A stretch of DNA of 59,282 nucleotides from Alphaproteobacteria bacterium (lineage in GTDB: Bacteria > Pseudomonadota > Alphaproteobacteria > Sphingomonadales > Emcibacteraceae). The DNA is taken from assembly GCA_024280095.1 (NCBI GenBank), contig JAJRQU010000070.1:1-59282 (forward strand). Direction: 5' to 3'. This document shows positions 24,370-32,661 of this stretch, one piece after another. Both the position numbers and the translations under genes were made by a program. Numbering within the stretch: position 1 is the first letter of the stretch; each line of letters opens with the position of its first letter. The notes beneath the pieces were generated by a model that did no database searches, was not told the DNA's origin, and was given only the letters and a program-made list of their open reading frames with translations.

Positions 24370-25404
24370 ATGAGCATAATATCAATCCGGTCTTTTGAAT
24401 CTGATCTTGCTTTTTTAGACGATGCCACTTTATTGATAACGGGCGGCACCGGATCATTCGGTAAAATGCTGACACAAACCTTATTGGATAGGGCCAACTT
24501 GCGGCGGCTGATTATTTTTTCCCGCGATGAATTAAAGCAATATGAGATGGAGCAATCCTTTTCAAATCACCCAAAAATGAGCAATCTGAGGTTTTTTATC
24601 GGGGACGTGAGGGACAGAAATCGTTTGGATATGGCGCTGCGCGGCGTTGATTTTGTCATCCATGCAGCGGCATTGAAACATGTCCCCATCGCGGAATATA
24701 ACCCCTTTGAATGTATTAAAACCAACATTTTTGGCGCGCAGAATTTGGCAGAAGCGGCGATCGGCTGCGGGGTAAAAAAGATCATTGCCCTGTCCACAGA
24801 CAAGGCCGCCAGCCCCATTAACCTTTATGGGGCCTCCAAATTGGCGTCAGATAAAATTTTTGTCGCGGCCAACGCCCTTGGCGGCGAACAGGATTTTACC
24901 TGTTCTGTGGTGCGGTATGGCAATGTCTTGGGGTCTCGCGGTTCTGTTGTGCCCTTCTTTAACAAACTGATTGCCGATGGCACGGATCACTTGCCCATCA
25001 CGGATATGCGTATGACACGTTTCTGGATTACGCTGCGCCAGGGGGTTGATTTCGTACTCAGCAATTTGGACATGATGCAGGGCGGCGAAATTTATATACC
25101 GAAAATCCCCAGCATGAAAGTCAGCGATATGGCGCGCTGCCTCGCCCCGGATCTTGAACTTCGGGAAACGGGTATTCGTCCCGGTGAAAAACTGCATGAA
25201 CAGATGATTACCCGGGATGATGGTCGCCAGACAATCGCCTTGGAAGACCGCTATATCATCACGCCGCAATTCAGATTTTGGTCAGATAAACATTATACGG
25301 ATCATGATGCGACGCATGTGGCGGAAGATTTTGATTATTCCAGTGATACGAATAAGGAATGGCTGGATGATGCTCATTTTCGTGAGTTGTTAACGAGGAT
25401 ATGA
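24370..25404 (+). CDS. pseB: UDP-GlcNAc 4,6-dehydratase (inverting), PseB-like
   Basis: A 344-residue short-chain dehydrogenase/reductase that turns UDP-GlcNAc into UDP-4-keto-6-deoxy-L-AltNAc, the first step to pseudaminic acid. The NAD(P) motif TGGTGSFG (24-31), SRDELKQYEM, the KHVPIAEYNP block, and the catalytic T143-D-K145 and Y153-x3-K157 are all visible. The N-terminus is extended about 15 residues over Helicobacter-type PseB. AGGA lies 7 bases upstream. The stop overlaps the pseC ATG by 4 bases, so the two are coupled. Confidence 0.94.
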   Translation: MSIISIRSFESDLAFLDDATLLITGGTGSFGKMLTQTLLDRANLRRLIIFSRDELKQYEMEQSFSNHPKMSNLRFFIGDVRDRNRLDMALRGVDFVIHAAALKHVPIAEYNPFECIKTNIFGAQNLAEAAIGCGVKKIIALSTDKAASPINLYGASKLASDKIFVAANALGGEQDFTCSVVRYGNVLGSRGSVVPFFNKLIADGTDHLPITDMRMTRFWITLRQGVDFVLSNLDMMQGGEIYIPKIPSMKVSDMARCLAPDLELRETGIRPGEKLHEQMITRDDGRQTIALEDRYIITPQFRFWSDKHYTDHDATHVAEDFDYSSDTNKEWLDDAHFRELLTRI

Positions 25405-26633
25405 CCTTGAGGGATCATAAATACTTGCCTTATGGCCGGCAATGTCTTGATGATGATGATATTCAGGCTGTTGTGGACGTCTTGCAGGGTGACTGGTTGA
25501 CGACAGGGCCGACCATTCAAAAATTCGAAGATAAATTGCGGCAGACTGTGAAGTCTGATTATGTGGTATCCTGCTCGAGCGGAACGGCGGCACTTCATTT
25601 GGCCTATATGGCGTTGGATATAGGGGCGGGTGACCGGGTTATTGTGCCCGCCATCAGTTTCGTTGCGACGGCGAACGCGGCGGTATATTGCGGCGCAGAT
25701 ATTTTGTTTACCGATGTTGATCCGGATACGGGACTGATGCGCGCGCAGGATGTCATGGCCTTGATAGAAAGTTTAAGCCCCGAAGAACGCCAGTCTATTG
25801 TCGCGATCACGCCGGTTAATCTTACCGGTGAAGTGGCCGAAATTGAAGCCATCAGCATAATCGCCCAGCAATATGGCTGGAGAATGATCGTTGACAGTTG
25901 CCATGCCTTGGGCACCACATACCTGTCGCGTGATGGGAAAAATCTTGCCGTCGGGGACTGCCATTTTTCAGATATGGAGGTTTTTTCCTTTCATCCGGTC
26001 AAGACCATTGCCATGGGCGAGGGCGGCGCGGTTACGACCAATGATCAAATGTTATATGACAGGCTTTGTCTCCTGCGAAATCACGGCATTGAAAGGAACG
26101 CGGAAAAATGGATTTCTGCACCGAAGAGCGAAATAGAGAATCCGCCGCCATGGGTTTATGAAATGCAAATTCTGGGGTATAATTATCGTCAAAGCGATAT
26201 TCACTGCGCCCTTGGGTTAAGCCAACTTAATAAATTATCTGAGTTTACGGATCATCGGCGCAGGCTTGTTGCGAGATATGATCAATCCTTGATGGGCTTA
26301 TCTGCATATGTAAAACCAATTGAACCCACGCGGGGCTGCGGTGCGGTGCGGCATCTGTATGTGGTTTTGATTGATTTTAAGGCGTTAGGCGTTTCACGCC
26401 TTGATTTTATCCGTGACTTATCATCCCGGAATGTGGGCAGTCAGGTTCATTATATACCCATCTATGCCCATCCTTTTTACCGGGAAAAATATGGCCCGCA
26501 AACAAGGTGCGGCGCGGAAGAATATTACGCCCGCACATTATCTCTGCCCCTGCATGTGAATATGTCACTGGATGATGTGGATGATGTGATTGCGCAAATT
26601 TCAGATATTATCACTGGTATTGTTCCCGCATGA
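25401..26633 (+). CDS. pseC: UDP-4-keto-6-deoxy-AltNAc aminotransferase, PseC-like
   Basis: A 410-residue PLP-dependent DegT/DnrJ/EryC1-type aminotransferase acting after PseB to place the 4-amino group. K201 in FSFHPVKTIAMGEGG is the PLP lysine; SCSSGTAALHLAYMA near 57-71 binds phosphate; VDSCHALG (164-171) contains D165 that contacts the PLP ring nitrogen. YNYRQSDIHCALGLSQL is a further family mark. The length is slightly above the usual 380-390. ATGA overlaps on both sides (pseB upstream, second cytidylyltransferase downstream) show a tight operon. Confidence 0.94.
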   Translation: MTLRDHKYLPYGRQCLDDDDIQAVVDVLQGDWLTTGPTIQKFEDKLRQTVKSDYVVSCSSGTAALHLAYMALDIGAGDRVIVPAISFVATANAAVYCGADILFTDVDPDTGLMRAQDVMALIESLSPEERQSIVAITPVNLTGEVAEIEAISIIAQQYGWRMIVDSCHALGTTYLSRDGKNLAVGDCHFSDMEVFSFHPVKTIAMGEGGAVTTNDQMLYDRLCLLRNHGIERNAEKWISAPKSEIENPPPWVYEMQILGYNYRQSDIHCALGLSQLNKLSEFTDHRRRLVARYDQSLMGLSAYVKPIEPTRGCGAVRHLYVVLIDFKALGVSRLDFIRDLSSRNVGSQVHYIPIYAHPFYREKYGPQTRCGAEEYYARTLSLPLHVNMSLDDVDDVIAQISDIITGIVPA

Positions 26634-27394
26634 CACAGAAACCCCGCATCGTCGCGACCATCGAAGCCCGTATGACATCTTCCCGGTTGCCCGGCAAAAT
26701 GATGTTGACGTGCCTTGGCAAAACCATGTTGGAACATATGGTGGCGCGCGTAAAGCGGGCAACCTGCCTTGATGATATTATCATTGCGACGACCCTCAAT
26801 GAGACAGATGACGTGATCACAAGAGAAGCCACCAGACTGAATGTAAAATATTTTCGCGGCAGTGAGGATAATGTCATGTCGCGGGTACTCGGCGCGGCGC
26901 AAGCGTTTAAAGCAGACATTATTGTTGAGCTTACCGGTGATTGCCCGTTGATGGATCCGGCCTTGATAGATCATGCGCTGGCCCAATATTCAACTAGCGG
27001 CGTTGACTATCTGAGCAATCTTGAAATTGCAGAATTTAAGGCGGGTTTAGCCCATCCTCTGGGTTATGCGGTGCAGGTTTTCAGCACGGCTATTCTGGCG
27101 GATGCTTACGCCCGGACAGAGGATCCTCTGGATTATGAACATGTCAGCCGTTATTTATACCAGACGCCGGAACGTTACAGCGTGAAATATTTACCGGTGC
27201 CAAAATTGCAGCGCGGGCCGGCAATGTCGGTCACACTGGATACCCAACAGGATTTTCAGGTTATCTGCCGTGTCCTGAAAGCGCTCACGCCGGAAAATCC
27301 AGATTTCACCATAGAAGATGTGGTAAGTTTCCTCACTTGGCATCCTGACATCAGGCGCCTTAATCAGGATGCTGGCCAGATAAATACCAGATAA
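26630..27394 (+). CDS. SpsF-type cytidylyltransferase (second copy)
   Basis: A 254-residue member of the same family as the product at 22850, with EARMTSSRLPGK at 9-20, a VELTGDCPLMD metal-binding block and a conserved DYEHVSRYLYQ stretch. It overlaps pseC by 4 bases. Having two SpsF proteins in one sugar operon suggests either two different activated sugars or division of labour between subunits. In classical pathways the CMP-pseudaminate step is done by PseF, to which SpsF proteins are distantly related; the exact substrate is inference. Confidence 0.85.
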   Translation: MTQKPRIVATIEARMTSSRLPGKMMLTCLGKTMLEHMVARVKRATCLDDIIIATTLNETDDVITREATRLNVKYFRGSEDNVMSRVLGAAQAFKADIIVELTGDCPLMDPALIDHALAQYSTSGVDYLSNLEIAEFKAGLAHPLGYAVQVFSTAILADAYARTEDPLDYEHVSRYLYQTPERYSVKYLPVPKLQRGPAMSVTLDTQQDFQVICRVLKALTPENPDFTIEDVVSFLTWHPDIRRLNQDAGQINTR

Positions 27395-27404
27395 AGGTAT
27401 CGCG

Positions 27405-28355
27405 ATGATAGCAAACCCCAAGGAAAATTTTTCTCTGTTGATTATCGGCTGCGGGGCCATTGCGGGGGGATATGATCAGGAAGATATTGAGGGCCCGAAT
27501 ATCCTGACCCATGCCAAGGCTTTTAAAAGCCATGCGGGTTTTGATCTTGCAGGCTGCCTTGATGCGGATTTGAAAACCGCGCAGGATTTTGCTGATATTT
27601 GGGGGGTTGAGGCGGCCTATGAAAGCCTTGAACAGGCCATGCGAGACCGGAATTTCGACATCGTCTCTATCTGCACCCCGGCGTCCAGCCATGAATTATA
27701 TCTGCGGCAATTACAAAATTATAACGTCCGGTTTATTTTCTGCGAAAAACCCATTGCCGATAACTTAAAGACGGCTCGTGAAATGGCCGCATTCTATCCG
27801 GATAATATGGCGGTGAATTATATCAGGCGTTTTGACCCTGAAATCAGGCAGCTCGCCAAAGATATTCAAGATAATAAATACGGCGGATTCATATCTGGAA
27901 AGGCGCACTATAATAAGGGCCTTTATAACAATGGCTCCCATATGACCGACCTTATCCATATGCTGTTGGGGCCTGTCATGGTTAAGGCGACCTCAGGCAT
28001 CATATATGATTTCTGGCCGGATGATCCAACCATATCCGCTAAACTTGAAACGAAGAATAGCGGCCCTATAGATTTGATTGGCTCGGACATGCGAACGGGC
28101 ATGATTTTCGACCTTGAACTCATTTTTGATCAAGCCATCATCAGTTTAACTGATTTTAGCCAAACATTAGCGATTAAACCCCAAAATGGCCCCAAAAAGA
28201 TAACCAAAACGGTGCAGAACAGGGAAATGTTCAATGCGGTATCTAATATTTATGATCATTTAACGCAGGGCGCGGCATTGCAGTCAAAAGCTCGTAATGG
28301 CTTATTGGCGCTTGAAACATGCGATGATATTCGCCGAATGGCAGGATTATCATGA
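27405..28355 (+). CDS. Gfo/Idh/MocA family oxidoreductase
   Basis: A 316-residue NAD(P)-dependent sugar oxidoreductase. The N-terminal Rossmann fold starts IIGCGAIAGGYD (about 11-22); the EKP motif that marks the family is in IFCEKPIADNLK (about 109-120); the C-terminal half is an alpha/beta domain ending in a helix. It probably oxidises or reduces a sugar intermediate in the operon. A usual Gfo/Idh/MocA protein has 330-390 residues, so it is compact. AAAGG ribosome site; 4-base overlap with the next gene. Confidence 0.85.
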   Translation: MIANPKENFSLLIIGCGAIAGGYDQEDIEGPNILTHAKAFKSHAGFDLAGCLDADLKTAQDFADIWGVEAAYESLEQAMRDRNFDIVSICTPASSHELYLRQLQNYNVRFIFCEKPIADNLKTAREMAAFYPDNMAVNYIRRFDPEIRQLAKDIQDNKYGGFISGKAHYNKGLYNNGSHMTDLIHMLLGPVMVKATSGIIYDFWPDDPTISAKLETKNSGPIDLIGSDMRTGMIFDLELIFDQAIISLTDFSQTLAIKPQNGPKKITKTVQNREMFNAVSNIYDHLTQGAALQSKARNGLLALETCDDIRRMAGLS

Positions 28356-29341
28356 CCAAAATCCTGTTTTTCAGCCGTGACCCCGGCGGCACCAATCAGC
28401 TCGTTGCCCTCAGATCAATATTATCTGAACAAGGCGAGGGGGCCAAAAATCATTTTCTGTTTGATCGCTTAAATATATCAGGCAAGCCCAATATTATCGT
28501 GGTCGCCAAGGATTATGCCCATGTCATATGGCGGCAAAATGGTCTTGAGGCTCTGGATTGGCCTGATATCTTGTCAGAAGAAGAGGTTGCCGGCTATTTG
28601 GCCGGTTTTTCACCGGATCAAATTATAACAAGCACCTGTCATGTGGATGACCGGACGGAACAGATGGTTTGGCGGGTGGCTCAACGGCTTGCGATCAAAG
28701 TGACGGCTTTTCTGGATTCGCATCATAATATTGCCGTTCGTTTTAAGGATGATCAGGGCGAAGTGATTTTGCCGGATCAGGTATCCGTGATAGATGAGGC
28801 CGCAATTCCGGCGCTGCTTTCCCTTGGATTTGCCAAGCGCAATATCTTTATTTCGGGAGATTTATACCAAAATTATTTTATCAGCCGCCAAAGGGATAAG
28901 AGCCTTGCGGCCCGCGAATGGGGGGGAGAAGAAGGCGAAAGCCTTATTTTATTTGCCTCTGACTATATCCATGAAATGCAGGCTATGGGCCTGACGTTTG
29001 AGGTAACGGAGTTCGAATGCCTTGATTATCTGATTGACCTGTTAAAAGCGGGTGAGGGGCGGGAATATCTGAAGGGACTTTGCGGGCCTTATCGCTTGAT
29101 CATTCGGCCCCATCCAAAGGACACGCCCGGAAAATATGAGGGTTATCCCCAAAAAAGCACGCGAGAACTGACTATTTTAATCAGCAGTATAGGGGCATCT
29201 CTTGAGGCGGTTACATCGGCTGATCTGGTGACGGGTCTTGGCTCGTCCCTGCTGAATGAGGCGAAAGCCTTGGGCGTGGGTATTCTGGCGCTTGGGCCAT
29301 TAGTCAAGAATCGTAAAGATTATCAAAAAACAGTCGCGTAA
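28352..29341 (+). CDS. Hypothetical protein with GT-B-like features, last gene of sugar operon
   Basis: A 329-residue cytosolic protein that I cannot name. The start (ILFFSRDPGGTNQLVALRSIL) resembles the first Rossmann strand and glycine loop of GT-B fold enzymes; LIIRPHPKDTPGKY near 250 and VTGLGSSLLNEAKALGVG near 295-312 resemble the acceptor and nucleotide-binding regions of CDP-glycerol transferase or epimerase-like proteins. A role as glycosyltransferase or sugar-nucleotide hydrolase in flagellin modification would fit its place, but it lacks the GxGHxxR signature of PseG. It overlaps the convergent acetyltransferase gene by 38 bases. Confidence 0.7.
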   Translation: MTKILFFSRDPGGTNQLVALRSILSEQGEGAKNHFLFDRLNISGKPNIIVVAKDYAHVIWRQNGLEALDWPDILSEEEVAGYLAGFSPDQIITSTCHVDDRTEQMVWRVAQRLAIKVTAFLDSHHNIAVRFKDDQGEVILPDQVSVIDEAAIPALLSLGFAKRNIFISGDLYQNYFISRQRDKSLAAREWGGEEGESLILFASDYIHEMQAMGLTFEVTEFECLDYLIDLLKAGEGREYLKGLCGPYRLIIRPHPKDTPGKYEGYPQKSTRELTILISSIGASLEAVTSADLVTGLGSSLLNEAKALGVGILALGPLVKNRKDYQKTVA

Positions 29342-29987
29342 TTTCAGTATTGTTTTCAGTGCCTTTTTGCTTTAGCAGGCCCTCAAAATCAGCCGTGCAA
29401 ATATTGCCGCCCCGTTGTTCTTGTAAGTCGTAAAATCTTTCCGATGTTATGGCATAGCTTGCAACGTCATATTTTTCACCGTCTCGGATACCATAATGCT
29501 GGTGATAACCATCCAGTTGATAACCGATCAATTCCAAGCTGTTCATCCATTGCCACAGGTCTGCGTGCTGCGCGCCAGAGATTCTTTGAAGATTTAACCG
29601 GTCGAAGGCATGTTTGGTGAGCAAGGCAACAGATTCCAGTGCGGCGCCTTTAAGGGATCTGTCCCCAAAAACGATGCTGAGTTCCGCAGAACGTGTAATG
29701 TTATTGATGAATTTCAGGCAAACCACACCGATATGCCGGGATGTTTTTTTGTCAAGCACCGCCAATAATAACGAGGTGGGGTCGGCTATTTCACGGGCAA
29801 TAATTTCCGCTTGCTGGGCCTTATTCACGGGGAAGGTGCCGTGAACCAGATATTGTGTGGTGACGGGGTCATTGAACCAGCTATGCCAATGGCCGTTGAT
29901 TATATCCTGTTCGATATCAGGTTGACGAAGCGCAACAATGCGCCCTTCCAAAAAAATATCGTCATCTTGTGGGTTATGGTCTGTCAT
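29304..29987 (-). CDS. GNAT family acetyltransferase, possibly PseH-like
   Basis: A 227-residue GNAT N-acetyltransferase of the RimJ/RimL-PseH branch: ALRQPDIEQDIINGHWHSWFND at the start, SLLLAVLDKKTSRHIGVVCLKFI for the first sheet, AELSIVFGDRSLKGAALESVALL as the acetyl-CoA loop, and FDRLNLQRISG. PseH acetylates the 4-amino sugar made by PseC, so placement beside pseB-pseC is suggestive. It is on the opposite strand with its 3' end overlapping the sugar operon by 38 bases. The C-terminal 45 residues are beyond the usual domain. Confidence 0.75.
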   Translation of the reverse strand: MTDHNPQDDDIFLEGRIVALRQPDIEQDIINGHWHSWFNDPVTTQYLVHGTFPVNKAQQAEIIAREIADPTSLLLAVLDKKTSRHIGVVCLKFINNITRSAELSIVFGDRSLKGAALESVALLTKHAFDRLNLQRISGAQHADLWQWMNSLELIGYQLDGYHQHYGIRDGEKYDVASYAITSERFYDLQEQRGGNICTADFEGLLKQKGTENNTEITRLFFDNLYDS

Positions 29988-30055
29988 AAAACTTCCCCTA
30001 TGTATTTTCCGATATTAAGGTACCATAGACCTTAAAAAAGAAAAGACCAATAATG

Positions 30056-30883
30056 TTAGCCAAAGATGTTCAAAATTGATTGCGGGGCTTGATTGGCGAT
30101 GGACAGCGCCTGTATGCCAAGCTGCTGTTTGACTTGCAGGGCCTGTAAATTGGCACTTTCCTTGGCCAGATTAGCATCCACCAGATTTCCAATGCCGATT
30201 TCAATGGTGTCGGAAATTTTATCAGCAAAAATACGTTGAGTTTCCAAAGATGTTGAGCCGGCACCTAATCTGGTTAGAACCACATTAACCAGAGCTAGTG
30301 AATCATCAACATTGGTCAGGGCAGCTTCGGCAAGTGTTTGTGTCGTGATTTGCTGGGCTGCCGTGATTGTTACATTGCCGCCGCCCAATGTCAGATTTTG
30401 ATGAGGAATTGAGATGGTTTGACTCGCGGTGGGATTGGTGATGGCGACGATAGCATCGGTTCCGGCATCAAGCAGGTTTGTGCCATTAAATTCCGCGTTA
30501 TTCACGATGATGGTAATTTGATCTCTCAAGGAGGAGAAATCTTCATTTAAAGCTGCCCGGCTGGTCGCATCAAGGCCTATATCGGCTGCGGCGACCGTCT
30601 TTTCCTTCATTTCAATGAGCAGGTCAGAAATGGCCCCTGCGGCTGCGAGGGCAATATCGGCTATACTGATGGAACGATCCAGGCTTTGCTTGACCGCATT
30701 ATAGCCTTTCAGGTCAGCGCGAAGCTTCTGGGCAATGGAAAATATGGCGGCATTATCTTTGGGCGATGAAATCTTAAGACCGGTATTGATCCGATTCTGT
30801 ACTGTTTCCAACTGAGCTGTCGTTTTGTTGAGGTTGAAAAGTGCCGACAGGGCAATTGCGTTGGTATTTACAGAAAAGGCCAT
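30056..30883 (-). CDS. Flagellin (short type), second gene
   Basis: A 275-residue flagellin with D0/D1 helices at both ends (SVNTNAIALSALFNLNKTT; ISPKDNAAIFSIAQKLRADL; ESANLQALQVKQQLGIQALSIANQAPQSILNIFG) and a short central part. It is a close paralogue of the gene at 31021, with the same ILTLGGGN-type centre and a 50-base identical DNA tract. No sigma-54 promoter is visible in the 137-base gap before it, so it may depend on read-through from the upstream flagellin gene or on another sigma factor. No clear terminator follows. Confidence 0.96.
   Translation of the reverse strand: MAFSVNTNAIALSALFNLNKTTAQLETVQNRINTGLKISSPKDNAAIFSIAQKLRADLKGYNAVKQSLDRSISIADIALAAAGAISDLLIEMKEKTVAAADIGLDATSRAALNEDFSSLRDQITIIVNNAEFNGTNLLDAGTDAIVAITNPTASQTISIPHQNLTLGGGNVTITAAQQITTQTLAEAALTNVDDSLALVNVVLTRLGAGSTSLETQRIFADKISDTIEIGIGNLVDANLAKESANLQALQVKQQLGIQALSIANQAPQSILNIFG
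30360..30409 (-). repeat. 50-bp identical tract shared by two flagellin genes (copy 1)
   Basis: Bases 30360-30409 are identical to 31328-31377. The tract encodes the central HQNLTLGGGNVTITAA part of both flagellins, a region that is normally the most variable, which points to recent duplication or gene conversion. Confidence 0.95.
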
Positions 30884-31020
30884 ATTCTTGATCCTGTTAG
30901 TCTTAAAATAACGTTTTAATATATTTCTATTGTAGCAGCTGACCGGAAGGGCTGGTTTTAATGTGCCAGACCACTCCCGTTCAGGATGTGCTATTCAGAA
31001 TGCGGGCGGTGATTATCGCT

Positions 31021-31851
31021 TTAACCGCCGAATAGACTTAAGATTGACTGCGGGGCCTGATTGGCAATGGAGAGCGCCTGAATACCAAGCTGTTGCTTAA
31101 CTTGCAGCGATTGTAAATTGGCACTTTCCTTAGCCATATTGGCATCCACCAGATTACCGATCCCAACCTCGATGGTATCTGAAATCTTATCCGCAAACGC
31201 CCGCTGAGATTCCAGAGCTTTGCCGCCCGCGCCCAATCTGGTCAGAACCGCATTGACCAGAGCAAGTGAGTTGTCAATATCGGTTAGAGCTGCTGCCGCG
31301 AGGGTCTGGGTCGTGATGGTTTGCGCCGCCGTGATTGTTACATTGCCGCCGCCCAATGTCAGATTTTGATGAGGAATGGTAATGGTCTGTGAAGCGTTGG
31401 GGTTGGTGATGGCCACAATGGCATCTGTGCCGGCGTCAATCAAATTGGTGCCGTTAAATTCGGAGTTGGCCACAATGATCGTGATTTGATCTCTTAAAGC
31501 TGCAAAATCCTCGTTCAACGCTATCCGGCTTGTGACATCAAGACCCGCATCCGCCGCCGCAACGGATTTTTCTTTCATTTCAATGAGCAGATCTGAAATG
31601 GCACCCGCAGCGGTAAGCGCAATATCCGTTGTACTGATGGAGCGATCCAGACTTTGCTTGACCGCATTATAGCCCCTTAAGTCAGCGCGCAATTTCTGAG
31701 CGATTGAAAAGATCGCCGCATTGTCTTTCGCGGAAGAAATTTTTAAGCCGGTATTAATCCGGGTCTGGGTGGCTTCCAGATCCTTTGTCGTACTATTCAA
31801 ATTAAGCAGAGCCGACAGGGCACTGGCATTTGTATTTACTGAGAAAGACAT
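31021..31851 (-). CDS. Flagellin (short type), third gene
   Basis: A 276-residue flagellin, the first of the minus-strand pair and the one with a clear sigma-54 promoter about 70 bases upstream. D0/D1 helices are intact (SVNTNASALSALLNLNSTT; ISSAKDNAAIFSIAQKL; ending LSLFGG). Its ribosome site GAAAGGAAAG is strong, and the predicted 5' untranslated region folds into a stem. The mature protein lacks D2/D3. Probably the main late flagellin, with translation or mRNA stability under FlbT. Confidence 0.96.
   Translation of the reverse strand: MSFSVNTNASALSALLNLNSTTKDLEATQTRINTGLKISSAKDNAAIFSIAQKLRADLRGYNAVKQSLDRSISTTDIALTAAGAISDLLIEMKEKSVAAADAGLDVTSRIALNEDFAALRDQITIIVANSEFNGTNLIDAGTDAIVAITNPNASQTITIPHQNLTLGGGNVTITAAQTITTQTLAAAALTDIDNSLALVNAVLTRLGAGGKALESQRAFADKISDTIEVGIGNLVDANMAKESANLQSLQVKQQLGIQALSIANQAPQSILSLFGG
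31328..31377 (-). repeat. 50-bp identical tract shared by two flagellin genes (copy 2)
   Basis: Exact partner of 30360-30409; see there. Confidence 0.95.
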
Positions 31852-31889
31852 CTAGCTTTCCTTTCATGAGTTGCATTCTGAATATGTCG

Positions 31890-31907
31890 TATCCCACACA
31901 CGGGATA
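31890..31907 (-). promoter_or_regulatory. Stem-loop near the 5' end of the flagellin mRNA
   Basis: TATCCC (31890-31895) and GGGATA (31902-31907) form a 6-bp stem with a 6-base loop. Taking a start about 12 bases after the sigma-54 -12 element (near 31912), the stem begins within a few bases of the mRNA 5' end. Such a structure could protect the message or be recognised by FlbT. Confidence 0.45.
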
Positions 31908-31922
31908 TACCGATTAATAAAA

Positions 31923-31938
31923 TGCAAGAGGTGTGCCA
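31923..31938 (-). promoter_or_regulatory. Sigma-54 promoter of the flagellin gene
   Basis: On the minus strand TGGCACACCTCTTGCA fits TGGCACG-N4-TTGCW with one mismatch (A for G at position 7), with GG and GC at the right spacing. The predicted start near 31912 lies 60 bases before the flagellin ATG. Confidence 0.85.
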
Positions 31939-32180
31939 GTTTTTTCTTGGAATAAGTCATTGTAAAATAAAGAAAAATTTTACGTTTTCTTAGAATGTGA
32001 TGGGTTTGCAGGAAGATTCTGCCATCAACTAGGCAAAGCTTGCAGCAGAAATTACCGCATCCGTCATGAGTTTGTCCATAGACCCAAGCGCTCTATTGCT
32101 TCATAAATTATATGAAATGACAAATGCCATGGATTATTGGGGGAAATGGCAGGGGAAAAATGGGGGCGGAAATAAGATGT

Positions 32181-32211
32181 TTTTAAAACGTTAAACGGTT
32201 TGATTTAACGT
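32181..32211 (-). terminator. Possible terminator at the end of the flgI-flgJ-flgN-like operon
   Basis: ACGTTAAA (32188-32195) and TTTAACGT (32204-32211) pair over 8 bp; on the minus strand the stem is followed by TTTTAAAA. It overlaps the last codons and stop of the FlgN-like gene. The stem is AT-rich, so strength is doubtful. Confidence 0.45.
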
Positions 32212-32661
32212 GATTGATGTGGGGGATTTATTGACAGGCCGTGAGCCATTGGCCCCATAGCGGGTCGCCTGATTTTGGGTCTTTATCACTTCATGGCTGA
32301 TGGCTTGAATCATATTTTCTGATATTGTCTTCAAGCTTTTGATCAGGCGGGTATGCTGCGTTAGCACAGTTTGAAAAAGGCGTGATTCTTGCTTTAAGCT
32401 GCGCGCAGCTGTCCCATTACCGCTCGCAGGCAGCCCCCCGCGCGCGCCCAATTCAGACATTTCTTTATGATAGGCGGCCATGAGCTGATTCTTAAGGGGC
32501 AAAAGTTTTTCCATTTCTTTAGGCCGATTAGCTTGCAGCAAGGTAATCTCATCAGAAATGACTTTAGTAAGGTCTTTTGTTGTTTGGATGAGCGGTGCTA
32601 AAAGACTGTGGTTTTCTGAAGTCTCAGGGAAAGAATTTTCATTGTTTGGCATGTCAATCAT
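32191..32661 (-). CDS. FlgN-like flagellar chaperone
   Basis: A 156-residue helical protein with the make-up of FlgN/FlgN-like export chaperones: an N-terminal helical hairpin (LLAPLIQTTKDLTKVISDEITLLQANRPKEM, LLPLKNQLMAAYHKEM), a QESRLFQTVLTQHTRLIKSL helix, and a polar unstructured tail. FlgN holds the hook-filament junction proteins FlgK and FlgL before export. Its position as third gene of a flgI-flgJ operon is common in alphaproteobacteria. It overlaps flgJ by 8 bases. Similarity is by pattern rather than strong motif. Confidence 0.75.
   Translation of the reverse strand: MIDMPNNENSFPETSENHSLLAPLIQTTKDLTKVISDEITLLQANRPKEMEKLLPLKNQLMAAYHKEMSELGARGGLPASGNGTAARSLKQESRLFQTVLTQHTRLIKSLKTISENMIQAISHEVIKTQNQATRYGANGSRPVNKSPTSITLNQTV

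Larger units (their letters stand above)
31852..32190. other. 339-base gap between flagellin and the flgI operon end
   Basis: This stretch holds the ribosome site, 5' untranslated region with a stem, and sigma-54 promoter of the flagellin gene (31852-31938), then about 250 bases in which I see no convincing gene. The remaining part may contain activator sites for a FlbD-type enhancer-binding protein, but no site can be named. Confidence 0.6.

Noticed and set aside
28352-29341. Assignment of the GT-B-like gene as PseG
   Set aside because: PseG proteins begin with a GTGHVMR-like signature; this product has DPGGTNQL and no histidine at that place.
30015-30040. TTAAGGT/ACCTTAA hairpin as terminator of the minus-strand flagellin
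   Set aside because: On the minus strand the T-run comes before the stem, and on the plus strand the stem is followed by A residues, so it does not work as an intrinsic terminator in either direction.
30960-30985. TGGCACA on the minus strand before the flagellin at 30056
   Set aside because: There is a good -24 half, but the -12 position is AACCA with CC instead of GC, so no sigma-54 promoter can be claimed.
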